This document shows, in pieces, positions 10,501 through 18,435 of a DNA stretch of 64,000 nt (position 1 is the stretch's first letter; each line of letters opens with the position of its first letter). The position numbers and the translations under genes are program-made. The stretch is from the NCBI RefSeq assembly GCF_009769385.1, contig NZ_ML775962.1, positions 314,955 to 378,954 of the forward strand. The letters are read 5' to 3'. The notes beneath the pieces were generated by a model that saw nothing but the letters and a program-made list of their open reading frames with translations, was not told the DNA's origin and did not search any database. Source of the DNA: Saccharothrix deserti. GTDB taxonomy: Bacteria; Actinomycetota; Actinomycetes; Mycobacteriales; Pseudonocardiaceae.

Positions 10501-10941
10501 CTCGCGGAGGAGTCGGCCCGAGGCCGCGCCACGGTGTGGGAGTGGCATCCGGACGGCGTCCGGCCGTTGTCGCAAACCGAACGCGTCCCAGTGGCCGATG
10601 CCCCTCAGGAGTGGGTCGACGAGCGGTTCTTCGCAATCGTCACCGACCTGTCGGGAAGAACCAGTGAGCTGATCGACCCGGCGGGCGAGGTCGCCTGGCA
10701 CACCCGGACGACGTTGTGGGGTTTCGGACTTGATCACCAGGGCCGCCGGTTCGCGGGTGACGTTCGACTGGACGACCGGATCGGCGGCGACCACGGCCCA
10801 CCTGGCGCGGATCGACGGCAAGTACTTCGTCGTCCAGTTCTTCAAGGACGGGCCGAGAGCAGGGGAAGTGGCCACCGCGTTCGCCCCGAGGAACGCGCAA
10901 CTGGGAGCGATGCTGCGAGCGGCGGGAGTGGGATGACATGA
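7594..10941 (+). CDS. WXG100-Rhs polymorphic toxin, core-deleted and frame-disrupted
   Basis: The GTG start at 7594 gives 1115 residues. Residues 60-190 are helical with a W-T-G triplet (EWTGTAADAYRKAS), a WXG100-type secretion domain, then a hydrophobic stretch (about 170-200). From about 205 a DUF6531-like entry leads into roughly 800 residues of YD/RHS repeats (YDEAGR, YDPLGR types), which build the beta-cage around a toxin. A normal Rhs protein next has the conserved core (RFPGQ...YYDP...DPLGL) and a 100-200 residue toxin. Here the repeats stop at about residue 1043 (VAWHTRTTLWG) and the rest of this frame is Arg/Gly-rich shadow sequence. The adjacent frame supplies a toxin-like tail (10730-10936). 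The core and most of the toxin were probably lost by deletion, leaving an inactive gene or a donor cassette. Confidence 0.8.
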   Translation: MTEKSLVAKPVDETEWYSGISQVEDAKAVSEAVKRGDWIEAGIAGAPLGMDLAMCATDPTAALGIVVQAGVGWLLEHVEPLRDALDKLAGNPAVVKSFGQTWQNVAERMTGIAEDCAADVKADLSEWTGTAADAYRKASAERVDALRATAEICSAVSSAVTKAGELVTMVRILVRDMIAALVSALIEAVLPPLVLVRAHRSDYRVGRWFGPSWASTLDQRIEVTRDAVHFAAEDGMLLRYPVPAGTAVLPVQGTPWPLARTESGGFTITDPVLGRTLHFEASTGSAWPISAVVDRNGNRIDFERDGDGVPTGIRHSGGYHIVVDTAGERVTGLRLIGATAEIVLTDYRYDEAGRLTEVLNSSNAAMRFDYDEAGRITRWEDRNGMWYRFTYDEEGRCTGGEGRDGHLSYRFEYDRVNRVTRSTDSLGHTTTHHLNEQLQIVREVDPLGNTTSREWDRHHRLLTCTDALGRVTRYTYDNGGNLTSITRPDGSLVRAEYDESGFPTTIVQPDGAVWRQEHDSRGNLVAVTDPTGAITTYTYDSRGHVTEHTDALGNTRRIRANAAGLPVAVTDALGATTDYARDDSGRITAVTDPAGGVTRFGWTIEGNPLWRRLPDGATERWRYDGEGNEVEYVDALGQTTRIDMGHFDMPTAETGPDGARTRFEYDTEIRLTRVVNPQGLVWRYEYDAAGNLVRETDFNSRVLEYRFDAANQLVERVNAVGDVVHFTRDAHGRVVEQRAGDVVARFEYDPVGRMIRATNTDATLEWRRDPLGRVLAEICNGRVVASTYDAAGRRTVTADRGFGRGPVVLQRRSYNYRADGHVTAIVDLLSGSREFALDPVGRATEVRGPGPGERYAYDPSGNITHAVRSEPDLDGARVHDGTLVRQAGKVRYEYDAQGRVVSRRQKRLSSGPLVWRYTWDADDRLVAVTTADGQHWRYRYDPLGRRIAKQHLRDSAVVEQVDFTWDGAVLAEESARGRATVWEWHPDGVRPLSQTERVPVADAPQEWVDERFFAIVTDLSGRTSELIDPAGEVAWHTRTTLWGFGLDHQGRRFAGDVRLDDRIGGDHGPPGADRRQVLRRPVLQGRAESRGSGHRVRPEERATGSDAASGGSGMT
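10730..10936 (+). pseudogene. out-of-frame C-terminal tail of the Rhs toxin
   Basis: In the frame +1 to the Rhs gene the sequence reads TAHLARIDGKYFVVQFFKD and ends ATAFAPRNAQLGAMLR, with natural codon bias and a stop at 10934-10936. That stop lies one base before the ATG of the putative immunity gene at 10938, the spacing expected between a toxin and its immunity gene. There is no ribosome site for an independent start. I read it as the last ~60 residues of the original toxin domain, joined out of frame to the repeat region near 10718-10735. The toxin fold is not recognised. Confidence 0.6.
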
Positions 10942-11693
10942 CTGCGAAGAACGGGCGGGCACCCCGCTCGCCGCTGGTGCAACCGGCTTTCTACTTCGCG
11001 CGGCGGGGGACGGAAGAGGTGTTCTTCGCCGTCGTGGACCACCTGATCGACCGGGGTGGGCGAGTGGTCGACGTGGTGCTGGGTGAGGTGGGGGCGGTGG
11101 ACGCCCTCGCCGACCCGGTGCACGACCGGATCGACCGGGTGGCGGTTCGCGGTCGGGCCGAGCTCGACTCCGTGCGGGCGTCCACCGGGCGCGTGATCGC
11201 GGGGGTCGGGCTTGCCGATGTGGGCGCCGGTTCCTCGGGACGTGACGTCCAGGTGCGGGTGCTGCCGATCCCCGAGGCCGCGGTCGGGCGGGACCACCAC
11301 CCGATCGCGATCTGGTGTGACGGGCGCGCGTTCGAGCCGGGAGCGGGCTCGACGCGGAAACGCGCCGCCGCCGGGGTGCTCGACCTGTTCACCTCCGTGG
11401 TGGTTGCCCTGTCGCCGTCGTACGGCGCCATCCTGGTGGAGTGGCCGCTGCCGTGCCCGTACGAGGTCGGAGAACGACCAGACGGGTTCGAGTTCGCGGA
11501 CTTCTACCTGGCCACCGACTACGTCGGCCGCGAGAAGCTGGACAAGATCGCGGCCTTGGCTAGCGACAGGTGCACCACCCTGCCCGAAGGCACGCTGTTC
11601 CTCACCAGCGGCCTGTTCGGCGCGAGAGCGGAATCCGTCGAAGACATAGGGACATGGGCGGCGTTGGCCGTCGTGGCGGCAGATCGGGCGTAG
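10938..11693 (+). CDS. putative immunity protein for the Rhs toxin
   Basis: The 251-residue product begins at ATG 10938, one base after the toxin-tail stop. It has no signal peptide or membrane segment, and reads as a mixed alpha/beta cytoplasmic protein with hydrophobic strands (AFYFARRGTEEVFFAVVDHL; GAILVEWPLPCPYEV). The immunity role is inferred from position: polymorphic-toxin loci place the cognate immunity gene immediately after the toxin tail. I do not recognise a named family. Since the toxin appears inactivated, this may now protect against the same toxin delivered by relatives. Confidence 0.55.
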   Translation: MTAKNGRAPRSPLVQPAFYFARRGTEEVFFAVVDHLIDRGGRVVDVVLGEVGAVDALADPVHDRIDRVAVRGRAELDSVRASTGRVIAGVGLADVGAGSSGRDVQVRVLPIPEAAVGRDHHPIAIWCDGRAFEPGAGSTRKRAAAGVLDLFTSVVVALSPSYGAILVEWPLPCPYEVGERPDGFEFADFYLATDYVGREKLDKIAALASDRCTTLPEGTLFLTSGLFGARAESVEDIGTWAALAVVAADRA

Positions 11694-12544
11694 GGCAGAC
11701 GCCTCAGAGCACGGGGGTAGTGCAGTCATCGAGACCAGCCGCCAACCACGATGAAAAAGATTCAATGATCAACATGCAGGAAAGTGATCACCTTCGATTC
11801 AATACTTCGCCGATGGCCATGGGTGGTGATGCCCCCGTGTTCCCTGGACGCGAGAACACATGTGAGTGACGTCGACCAAGATCGATGTGACTTCCGGAAG
11901 CGAGTCCTCCCCGGTCGAGTTGTCGATTCGCTCGCGTCGGTGATATGAGTTGTGCTGACCGGCGGTCAGTGGTTGTCCACGCTACCGTGGACGGAAGGAA
12001 TCTCTTCCGGAAGACCACGATCTTGTCAGGAGCTGCGATGGCCGCTTTGACTTGACATCGCGGCAGCGGTGAAGCGCGACGGCTCGGTTGGGTGGCATCC
12101 CGCCGTCCCTCCTCGAAGGATCCCTGCATTGTCGGGTAACCGGGTGGCGAGATCGTCGTAACGGATTTCGAGAATCACATATTCGGTCGAGTGGTGTTTG
12201 AGATCGCGTTACCGGTGGAGGATCGAGTCGTACGCCCGGGGTCAACATTTTTCGCGATAGGCGCATGATGGGCGGAGTGGCATTTGCGTGGCATTTGCAG
12301 CCGGCATGATGTGACCTCGCGACGAAGTTTTCCGATTCGGCGGCATCGGCGGCATCGACGGCTGGGGATATTACAACTCCCAGTCCGGCGCCCCGGCGCC
12401 CCTTGGGGGCGGGTCCAAAAGATCGCCCGTGCGCCCGGCAGCCGGAATGTGTTCCATCACTGATGGGCGCGCCCGCTGTGGTGGGCGCGGCCCTGCCGGT
12501 GTCGGCCGTGACATATGCCTATGGAAAAGCTAAGGAGAGAATCG
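11694..12544. other. long intergenic region upstream of the PsiD-like gene
   Basis: No convincing gene is present in these 851 bases. Two hairpins lie close together: CTGACC-N3-GGTCAG near 11955-11969 and a 7-bp stem GTCCACG-CTAC-CGTGGAC at 11975-11992. A C-rich then G-rich inverted segment sits near 12390-12412. Base composition is lower in GC than the flanking genes between 11740 and 12310. The region probably holds the promoter and a long leader of the decarboxylase gene, but I cannot place a promoter. Confidence 0.45.
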
Positions 12545-13828
12545 ATGTCGGTTGACATTGCGACACAGGTCGGTGACTGGCTCCCGACCAATCAGGCGTA
12601 CTTGGCCCGGTGGCTCGACGAGTTCATCGAGCAGGTCGAGGAGGACAAGCGGGTCGCGAGGGGGCCTCGCGAGCTGGCGGACCCGCTCAAGAACTTCCGT
12701 GAGTTCGTCTATGACAACCCCGAGATCTACGTCCTGTTCACGGATATGTTCGAGCAGCTGTCCCTGAAGGTGACCCCGACTGGATATCCCCAGGTCAAGT
12801 CCTTCGAGCACATGTTGGAGCTCATTGACAAGGTGATCAAGACGGTCCCGACGTACAACGAATCAGGGCTCGTTGGATTCCCGATCAACGTGATCCTGAA
12901 CTGGGCCATGGGAACGCAGGCCGGATTCGCGGCGTTCTTGAACAAGGAGGTGAACACGCAGCTCAAACCTGTGCTGGACGAGTGGGCGACGTACTTGAAG
13001 TCGTTCGAGTCGGCGAAGGCGATGGAGGCCGGCGGATGGTTGTCGCCGAAGGCCCTCGAAGCCATGACGGACCCAGGAATGAAGTTCGATGACCTCTTCC
13101 AGTGCAATCCGAGAGAGCTGTACTACGGCTTCACGTCGTGGAACCACTTCTTCACCCGAAACTTTAAGAACCCGGAAAAGGACCGGCCCGTCGCCAAGGG
13201 CGACGATGTCGTCGTGAGCGCGTGCGAGGCTTCCCCCTATCGTGTGAGCAGGAAAGTGAAGCTCCACGATCATTTCTCCGTCAAAGGGCAGCCGTATTCA
13301 CTCGCGCACTTGCTCGACACCGCCCACAAGGGGGTCGGGGAGCCCGATGCGGAGGAATTCGTCGGCGGCACGGTGTATCAGGGGTTCCTCAAGGCGCTCA
13401 ACTACCACCAGTGGCACAGTCCGGTCAAAGGGAAGGTTGTCGCGTGCCGCAAGATCCCGGGTTCGTACTATTCGGAGGCACCCTCGGCGCTGTGCGATGC
13501 CGCAGCACCGGACATCTCCCAGGGGTACATCTCCCACGTCGCCACCCGGGCATTGATCTTCATCGCGGCCGACAACAAGAAGATCGGCACCCTGTGCTTC
13601 GTCGGCATCGGTATGGCCGAGGTCTCCTCCTGTAACCTCACGGTCGAGCCCGGCGATTCAGTGGTCAAAGGCCAGAAGCTGGGCGAGTTCCAGTACGGCG
13701 GCTCGTCGCACTGCCTCGTTTTCAAGCCCGGAGTCGAGCTCGACTTCATCGACGATGTCAAGAACATCAACCGTGACAACCCCAAGACTGTCCGGGTCAA
13801 CGCCGAGCTGGCGAAGGTCAAGCAGTAA
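12545..13828 (+). CDS. PsiD-like pyruvoyl-dependent decarboxylase (phosphatidylserine decarboxylase family)
   Basis: I chose ATG 12545 because AAGGAGAG lies just upstream; an in-frame ATG at 12515 has no such site. The 427-residue protein has an N-terminal helical region of about 170 residues typical of the PSDC-type domain found in fungal PsiD-like tryptophan decarboxylases, then the decarboxylase domain. Visible family features are LNYHQWHSPVKGKV and, near the C-terminus, GGSSHCLVF (about 385-393), where self-cleavage between Gly and Ser would create the pyruvoyl group. Classical bacterial Psd enzymes are shorter, membrane-associated and lack this N-terminal domain; no membrane segment is seen here. 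The substrate could be an aromatic amino acid or another amino acid. The gene is solitary with a long upstream region. Confidence 0.7.
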   Translation: MSVDIATQVGDWLPTNQAYLARWLDEFIEQVEEDKRVARGPRELADPLKNFREFVYDNPEIYVLFTDMFEQLSLKVTPTGYPQVKSFEHMLELIDKVIKTVPTYNESGLVGFPINVILNWAMGTQAGFAAFLNKEVNTQLKPVLDEWATYLKSFESAKAMEAGGWLSPKALEAMTDPGMKFDDLFQCNPRELYYGFTSWNHFFTRNFKNPEKDRPVAKGDDVVVSACEASPYRVSRKVKLHDHFSVKGQPYSLAHLLDTAHKGVGEPDAEEFVGGTVYQGFLKALNYHQWHSPVKGKVVACRKIPGSYYSEAPSALCDAAAPDISQGYISHVATRALIFIAADNKKIGTLCFVGIGMAEVSSCNLTVEPGDSVVKGQKLGEFQYGGSSHCLVFKPGVELDFIDDVKNINRDNPKTVRVNAELAKVKQ

Positions 13829-14229
13829 GCGGCGAATGCCCGCAAGACCGTTTCTCATCCCGGCGGAGCCGGAGGACTTTCTCATGGAACATGTCGTGCC
13901 ACATAGTCGAGGGCGTCAGGTCGGCGTGGGGATCGACCACGCCCGGCGGCATCGAGGTGACCTGGGACGTCCTGGTCGCCTGGAACGGCTATCTGGAATT
14001 GGTCGGGTACTGGTGGCCTGAGGGGTCCGTCGTCGGACACGCCCTCCGCCGGCCGGGTGAAGGGCGGGCTGGAGCGGTGCAGTGCCTTCATCGCCGCGGA
14101 CCGCCTGCGGACATCTCGATCTCGACGACGCTTTCCCGTGCCGATCAGCTTCACGTCCGGCTTCATCCCCGCCGACTTGCAGCCGCGCCAGCATGCGGAT
14201 CAGCGCCACGGAGGCGTCCGGGACCGGCC

Positions 14230-14650
14230 CGCCGAACGCACCGCTGTGCACCGGCCGCTCCAGTGTGCTGACCCGTACCTCGACGTCCACTACGCCGCGC
14301 AGCGAGGTGGTGAAGGTCGGCTTGCCCAGCTGGTAGTCCCCGGTGTCGGCGACAACGATGACATCGGCCTGGAACAGCTCGGGGTTGTCCAGGACATGCT
14401 GTTCGATCCGGTCGCCGGACTCCTCCTCGCCCTCCACCACCACCACCTTCAGGTGCACCGGCACTTCAGCTCGACGTCCTTCATACCGGCCCCGGTCAGC
14501 AGCTTCCTGACCTCGCCCGCCGCCTCGCGGAGCTCGGGGCTGTTCTTCGCGCGGTACCGCGGTACACCGACTGGATGGGCACCAGCTACAGGTCGTCGGT
14601 GATGCCCTTCATGAGCTTCTTGACCTTGGCGGGCAGGTCCTCCTGGCCGC
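14230..14650 (-). pseudogene. decayed M20-type dipeptidase
   Basis: On the minus strand the frame starting at 14464 reads VVVEGEEESGDRIEQHVLDN and SLRGVVDVEVRVSTL, then PVHSGAFGGPVPDA, all hallmarks of M20 dipeptidases including the acidic EGEEESG metal-site motif. Just upstream, other frames give LPAKVKKLMKGITDDL and EVRKLLTGAGMKDVEL, the expected N-terminal part. The ~90 residues between them that carry the first metal-binding His and Asp are missing and the pieces are in different frames; after about 14230 homology ends. The gene has suffered an internal deletion, frameshifts and loss of its 3' end. Confidence 0.7.
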
Positions 14651-14996
14651 CGGTAGCCCCCCGACCATGCAGTTCACACTGGGATACCGGCACACCACCG
14701 CATCGAGCACGGCTGTCACGCCAGGTCGTCAGCACAAGCTCCGGGGCACCGCTGTGCCCGGACTCGTTCCGGATCGCCGTGCTGCAGGTGGTATCGCCTG
14801 CTCCACTCGGCGGAGGTCATCGGCCGGACACCGGTTTCCGGCAGCGCCATAAGTGCTTCCCTGCGGTGAAGGGCGGGTCGTGGTAAACCCGTTGACGCCG
14901 ATGTGCGAGCACGGCGGCGGTGGGATGCGCTACGTCGCTACCGGCTTCACCGAATAGGATGGGAAATCGCAGCCGCTGGCTTTGCGTCGCCGGTAC
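14651..14996. other. intergenic debris between pseudogene and GH18-like gene
   Basis: I see no intact gene in this stretch. Minus-strand readings give short coding-like pieces in changing frames that may be further decayed sequence from the same lost locus, but I cannot assign them. Confidence 0.35.
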
Positions 14997-16022
14997 TTAT
15001 TTATGTGCGGTGGTGATGGCCGCGGTCTTCGCGCCCGTTGTGGAGCTGGTGGCTTTGTTGATCGCTTCTGCGTACTTTTGGGCGGTGCAGTCTTCCTTCT
15101 TTGGCTGGCACTTTTGTATCTCGTCGTAGTTCCAGATGAACCCGCCGGAGATTTTGGCTCCAGCCTTGCGCAATGTGCTGAGATTGTCTTGCACCTGTGT
15201 GGGTGTGCAGCCCTTGTTGCAGTTATTGCCGTGCAGGCTCGGCAGGCCGGGCTCAAGAGACATGCCTTTCATCGCCTCGGACCACTCGTCAAGGCACGCT
15301 TTTGTGCAGTTGTCAGAGCCGCCGTTGTAGCATTGCAGGTAGACACGGTCCACTCTCGAGCCGAGCTTGTCTTTGACCGCCCTCCAGTAGTCTTTCCTGT
15401 TGAATGGCGCAAAGGTGAAGTTCTGACACGCGATCTTTTTCGTCTTGTCGGCCTTCCTGATCTTCTCGATCATGTTGGCGAATTTCACGGTCGAGGCTTC
15501 GTCGTAACAATCCTCGTCGTCGCTGTTGATCGCATCTGCGCCGATTGTCTCCAGCAATGCCTTGAAATTGCGGTACAGGATGGAGGTGTCACTGTCGCCG
15601 TCTTTCGCGTTGATCAGCTCCTTGATCTTTTCCCAGTCCGCTTTCTCGTTCGGAGGTGTGTATGAACCGATCGAGATCTCGACGCGCTTGATCTTCGTGG
15701 TGTCCGTCCCTGTCGGTGTTTTCAACTGCTTCACCAGCTTGGGCCATTCTTTGTTCCCGACGTACGTCCCGTCGGAGACGATGCGGATGTCGTTGTAGAT
15801 CAGGTCGTTCTTCTTGATGCCGTTCGTCTCGTCTTTGTCGGCGATGTGGATGGTCCAGAGGATGACGGTGGTGAATCCTGACTGCTGCAGGTCTTTTAGG
15901 ACTTTCTTGGCGTTGGCGAGGTTGTCTGTGCCGTCCTTGCGCTCTGGGTAGATGGGGCCGCCGATGAAGACGGCCGAGCGGCCGGCGGTCGCGGCTCCCG
16001 GCCGTGTCGCTGTGTGGTCCAT
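14997..16022 (-). CDS. GH18-like TIM-barrel protein of lower GC content
   Basis: The 341-residue product has alternating strands and helices of a TIM barrel: strand FTTVILWTIHI, strand IKRVEISIGS, and a motif DAINSDDE at about 163-170 that matches the GH18 pattern DGxDxDxE with Asn for the third acid but the catalytic Glu and its Asp partner kept. Later strands (RVYLQCYNGG; GGFIWNYDEI) fit the remaining barrel. There are several Cys pairs but no signal peptide; the N-terminus (DHTATRPGAATAG) is polar. The gene is rich in Lys, Asp and Asn and visibly lower in GC than its neighbours, suggesting horizontal transfer. Chitinase-like hydrolysis is possible, but the missing Asp and lack of export signal leave function open. 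Confidence 0.55.
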   Translation of the reverse strand: MDHTATRPGAATAGRSAVFIGGPIYPERKDGTDNLANAKKVLKDLQQSGFTTVILWTIHIADKDETNGIKKNDLIYNDIRIVSDGTYVGNKEWPKLVKQLKTPTGTDTTKIKRVEISIGSYTPPNEKADWEKIKELINAKDGDSDTSILYRNFKALLETIGADAINSDDEDCYDEASTVKFANMIEKIRKADKTKKIACQNFTFAPFNRKDYWRAVKDKLGSRVDRVYLQCYNGGSDNCTKACLDEWSEAMKGMSLEPGLPSLHGNNCNKGCTPTQVQDNLSTLRKAGAKISGGFIWNYDEIQKCQPKKEDCTAQKYAEAINKATSSTTGAKTAAITTAHK

Positions 16023-16384
16023 GATGGGGCTCCTTGTCTTCGTTTTTCGGTCTGTCGGCCTGTCGTCCGTTGTCTACCCCTCAACAGCGCTGATAGTGCT
16101 GGAGGATGCTGCGCCAACCGATCGAGTCGCCGGCAAGCGTCGTCCTGCCGCGTTCGGGTCGATGTGCGACACAGGGTCATCGTGGGGCCCGGTGCCGGGA
16201 CAGCTCGCTGTGCCACAGTGGGGTTGGGCCTGATGTGGCCGTGTGCGGAGTGTGTCGATCACAACCTGGGCGCGATCTCGGGGACGTCGTTGTGCCTGGT
16301 CTCCTGCTATCGGTGACGGTGCTATTGCTGGGGGTAGGTAGGGGTGTAGGCGGTTGAGGAGTTGGTATTCGAGGTCCTCGGGAT
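16023..16384. other. intergenic region
   Basis: No gene with coding bias is evident. The segment contains G-rich runs (GGGGGTAGGTAGGGG near 16329-16344). It lies between the GH18-like gene start and an aminotransferase remnant and may hold the promoter of the former. Confidence 0.4.
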
Positions 16385-16543
16385 CATGGACATGCCGGCG
16401 TGAAGCTGCTGACCGGGACCACGTTGAGCCGCCCTCAGACGGGCTACTACCGGCTCTGCTTCACCGCGACCGACCGGGAGCGGATGGTCGAGGCAGTGGA
16501 GCGGATGTTCCGGTACCTGTACGGGCGAAAGGCCGCCGCCTGA
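16385..16543 (+). pseudogene. C-terminal remnant of a class I/II aminotransferase
   Basis: The frame ending at TGA 16541-16543 reads GVKLLTGTTL, then GYYRLCFTATDRERMVEAVE and ends in a basic tail, which matches the last ~50 residues of PLP-dependent class I/II aminotransferases (the Arg of YYRLCF is the family's carboxylate-binding Arg). A stop lies just upstream at about 16355 and no N-terminal or lysine-loop part is present. It is a gene end left after a rearrangement. Confidence 0.55.
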
Positions 16544-16750
16544 CGACCTCGTGCGACCGTCGGAAACAGTCGGCGTGGTGTTCGCCGGGCCCGGCAACAC
16601 CTAGGCCATGACCGCGGCGTGCATCCTGCTCGACGCCTGCGAGCGGGCGTACATCGACATCCGCTTCGGTCGCCGTGGCCGGAACCGGCCAGGGGGCCCC
16701 GCGCGCCAAGGTGCGGCCTCATGCTCCCGATGACGAGTCGATCTCAGGGG

Positions 16751-17268
16751 GTGGACGTGGACGGGCTGCTGCCTTCCGTGGCCAACACGGGATACCTGCG
16801 GTTGGCCGAGGAGTTCCGCAGGATCCGGAGGTGCGCGCGAAGAGCCGGGCGACCGCCTGGTCGGACGACGGGCTGGTCGAGGCGACGGTCGACGCGGGCG
16901 ACCGCCTGGTCGGCCTGCGCCTGGATCCGCGAGTCCACCGCAACCCCGACTCGGCCGCGCTGGCGCGGACCGTCCTGGACACCGTGCACGCGGCGAACCG
17001 GGAGGCCACCCGGACCGCGTTCGAGGACGCGGCCACGGCCTGGTCGAGCGCCGCCGCGACCATCGGCAGCCTGGAGGGCCAACTGGGCCGGGGCGTTCTC
17101 GGCCAGGCGTTCATGGGCAGGTACCGCGCCGGCGCCGAACAGGTCGCGCGTGAGGTCGGCCGGCGCCTGGCCGCGCCGGGAGAGCTGGCGGGCGCGGGGC
17201 TGGCGAGCGCCGCCGAGTACACGCAAGCCGACACCACCGGCCGCGGCCGGTTCGAGGGGCTGTCATGA
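16751..17268 (+). pseudogene. YbaB-like gene of the second WXG cassette, frameshifted
   Basis: Frame 2 from GTG 16751 (or 16757, five bases after AGGGGG) encodes DGLLPSVANTGYLRLAEEF, and frame 1 continues from about 16825 with DPEVRAKSRATAWSDDGLVE and a YbaB-like strand set (VEATVDAGDRLVGLRL) followed by helices to 17268. The two parts join if one base is added or removed near 16820-16830. Either this is a real inactivating frameshift or an assembly error. The stop overlaps the next start (ATGA at 17265). The C-terminal part (about 80 residues beyond the YbaB core) is Ala-rich. By position it is the counterpart of the gene at 6770. Confidence 0.6.
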
Positions 17269-17921
17269 CCATCCCCGAACCGAGTGGTCCACTGTGGACG
17301 GAGGTCAAGGCGCGCTACGACCCTTGGCCGCCGGACGACGAGGTGGTGGCGCAGCAGCTCGGCACGGCCTGGCGCGGAGCGGCGGGCGCCGTCAACGACG
17401 CCAGCGCACAGGTGACCACCTCGGGTCAGGCCGCGCACGCGTCCTGGCAGGACACCGGCGGGGACGCCATGGGGGCCGGGGCGGCGGCGATCGGCACGAC
17501 GTTCGAGCAGCTCGGACAGCAGCAGCTCCAGCAGGCGGCGTTGGCCGAGGACTACGCCACCAGCCTGATCCGGGCCAAGCAGGGCATCCACGACGTGATC
17601 GCCGAGTACTCGACCGGTCTGCACCTCAACGGCACGATCAACCAGCCCAGCGCCGAGGACCCGTTGATCGACCTGGAAGCGCAGGCCGGTGTGCAGGTCA
17701 CCGGCCCGAAGCTGGAACAGCCGCTCGGACCGGTCACCATCTCCGCCCAGCCCGAGTTCTACGTCGGTCCGGGCGCCAAGTTCTCGTTCGACCCGAACTA
17801 CGAGAACGGCAAGTTCAGCCTGGGCCTGAAGATCGGTGCCTCCCCGTTCATCGGCGGTGGGTTGAACGGCGGGGTCACGCTCGACTTCCCGGAGATCTAC
17901 CGGAGCCTCTTCCCCTCCTGA
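17265..17921 (+). CDS. WXG100/PPE-like type VII substrate
   Basis: The 218-residue protein starts at ATG 17265 overlapping the previous stop. Residues 1-120 are a helical hairpin rich in Ala and Gln (TTFEQLGQQQLQQAALAEDYA) with a W-Q-D triplet after ASWQ, similar to WXG100/PPE-like ESX substrates. The C-terminal ~90 residues are different: Gly/Pro-rich strands (FYVGPGAKFSF; GLKIGASPFIGGGLNGGVTL) that look like a small beta domain. There is no signal peptide, as expected for type VII export. It may be a secreted protein in its own right or a partner for a toxin encoded elsewhere, since no toxin follows here. Confidence 0.6.
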   Translation: MTIPEPSGPLWTEVKARYDPWPPDDEVVAQQLGTAWRGAAGAVNDASAQVTTSGQAAHASWQDTGGDAMGAGAAAIGTTFEQLGQQQLQQAALAEDYATSLIRAKQGIHDVIAEYSTGLHLNGTINQPSAEDPLIDLEAQAGVQVTGPKLEQPLGPVTISAQPEFYVGPGAKFSFDPNYENGKFSLGLKIGASPFIGGGLNGGVTLDFPEIYRSLFPS

Positions 17922-17967
17922 CCCGCAAGGACCGGAACGGACCGACTCGACCCGAACGGAGTGACCC

Positions 17968-18435
17968 GTGCGCGGAGAACTGTCGCTGCCCATCGCGTTC
18001 CGGCTTCCGCCGGGTTGGCTGCCGGTGCCGCCCGACGAGGTCGGCGCCGGAGGGGCGGCGTTCGTCGCCATCGACACCGCCACCCACGGCTCCGGTTTCA
18101 CCGCCACCATCGTCATCGACGAACTCGACGCGGGGTGGACGCCCGCCGAGCCGGCCGACCTGTCCGCAGCCGCCCTGCCGACCGCGACCGTCACCGACCG
18201 CGTCGAGCGGATCGGTCCCCACGGTCCGCGGCTCACCCAGTCGCTGAGCCTCACGACCACCGCCGGGCAGGAGGTCGTCCGGGTCGAGGAGTACCTGTCC
18301 CTGCCCGACCCGGCGAACCCCGACCGCCGCGGTGTGGTGCGGTTGAGGTGCACGGCCACCCGTGACCAGGCCGACGACGGAGCCGCCGACCTGGCCGAAC
18401 TGGTGACCGGCCTGCGTCCGACCGAGCCCCGCTGA
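17968..18435 (+). CDS. small LpqN/DcrB-like protein of unknown function
   Basis: The GTG start at 17968 gives 155 residues. The sequence alternates short strands and loops (IAFRLPPGWLPVPPDE; GFTATIVIDELDAGW; EVVRVEEYLSL) in the manner of small LpqN/DcrB-type alpha+beta proteins, without a signal peptide or lipobox. It follows the WXG-like gene by 46 bases and probably belongs to the same operon. Proteins of this type accompany type VII cassettes in actinomycetes. The family label is tentative. Confidence 0.45.
   Translation: MRGELSLPIAFRLPPGWLPVPPDEVGAGGAAFVAIDTATHGSGFTATIVIDELDAGWTPAEPADLSAAALPTATVTDRVERIGPHGPRLTQSLSLTTTAGQEVVRVEEYLSLPDPANPDRRGVVRLRCTATRDQADDGAADLAELVTGLRPTEPR

Noticed and set aside
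11570-11869. 99-codon plus-strand open frame after the immunity gene
   Set aside because: It begins inside the immunity gene in another frame and lacks coding composition beyond it.
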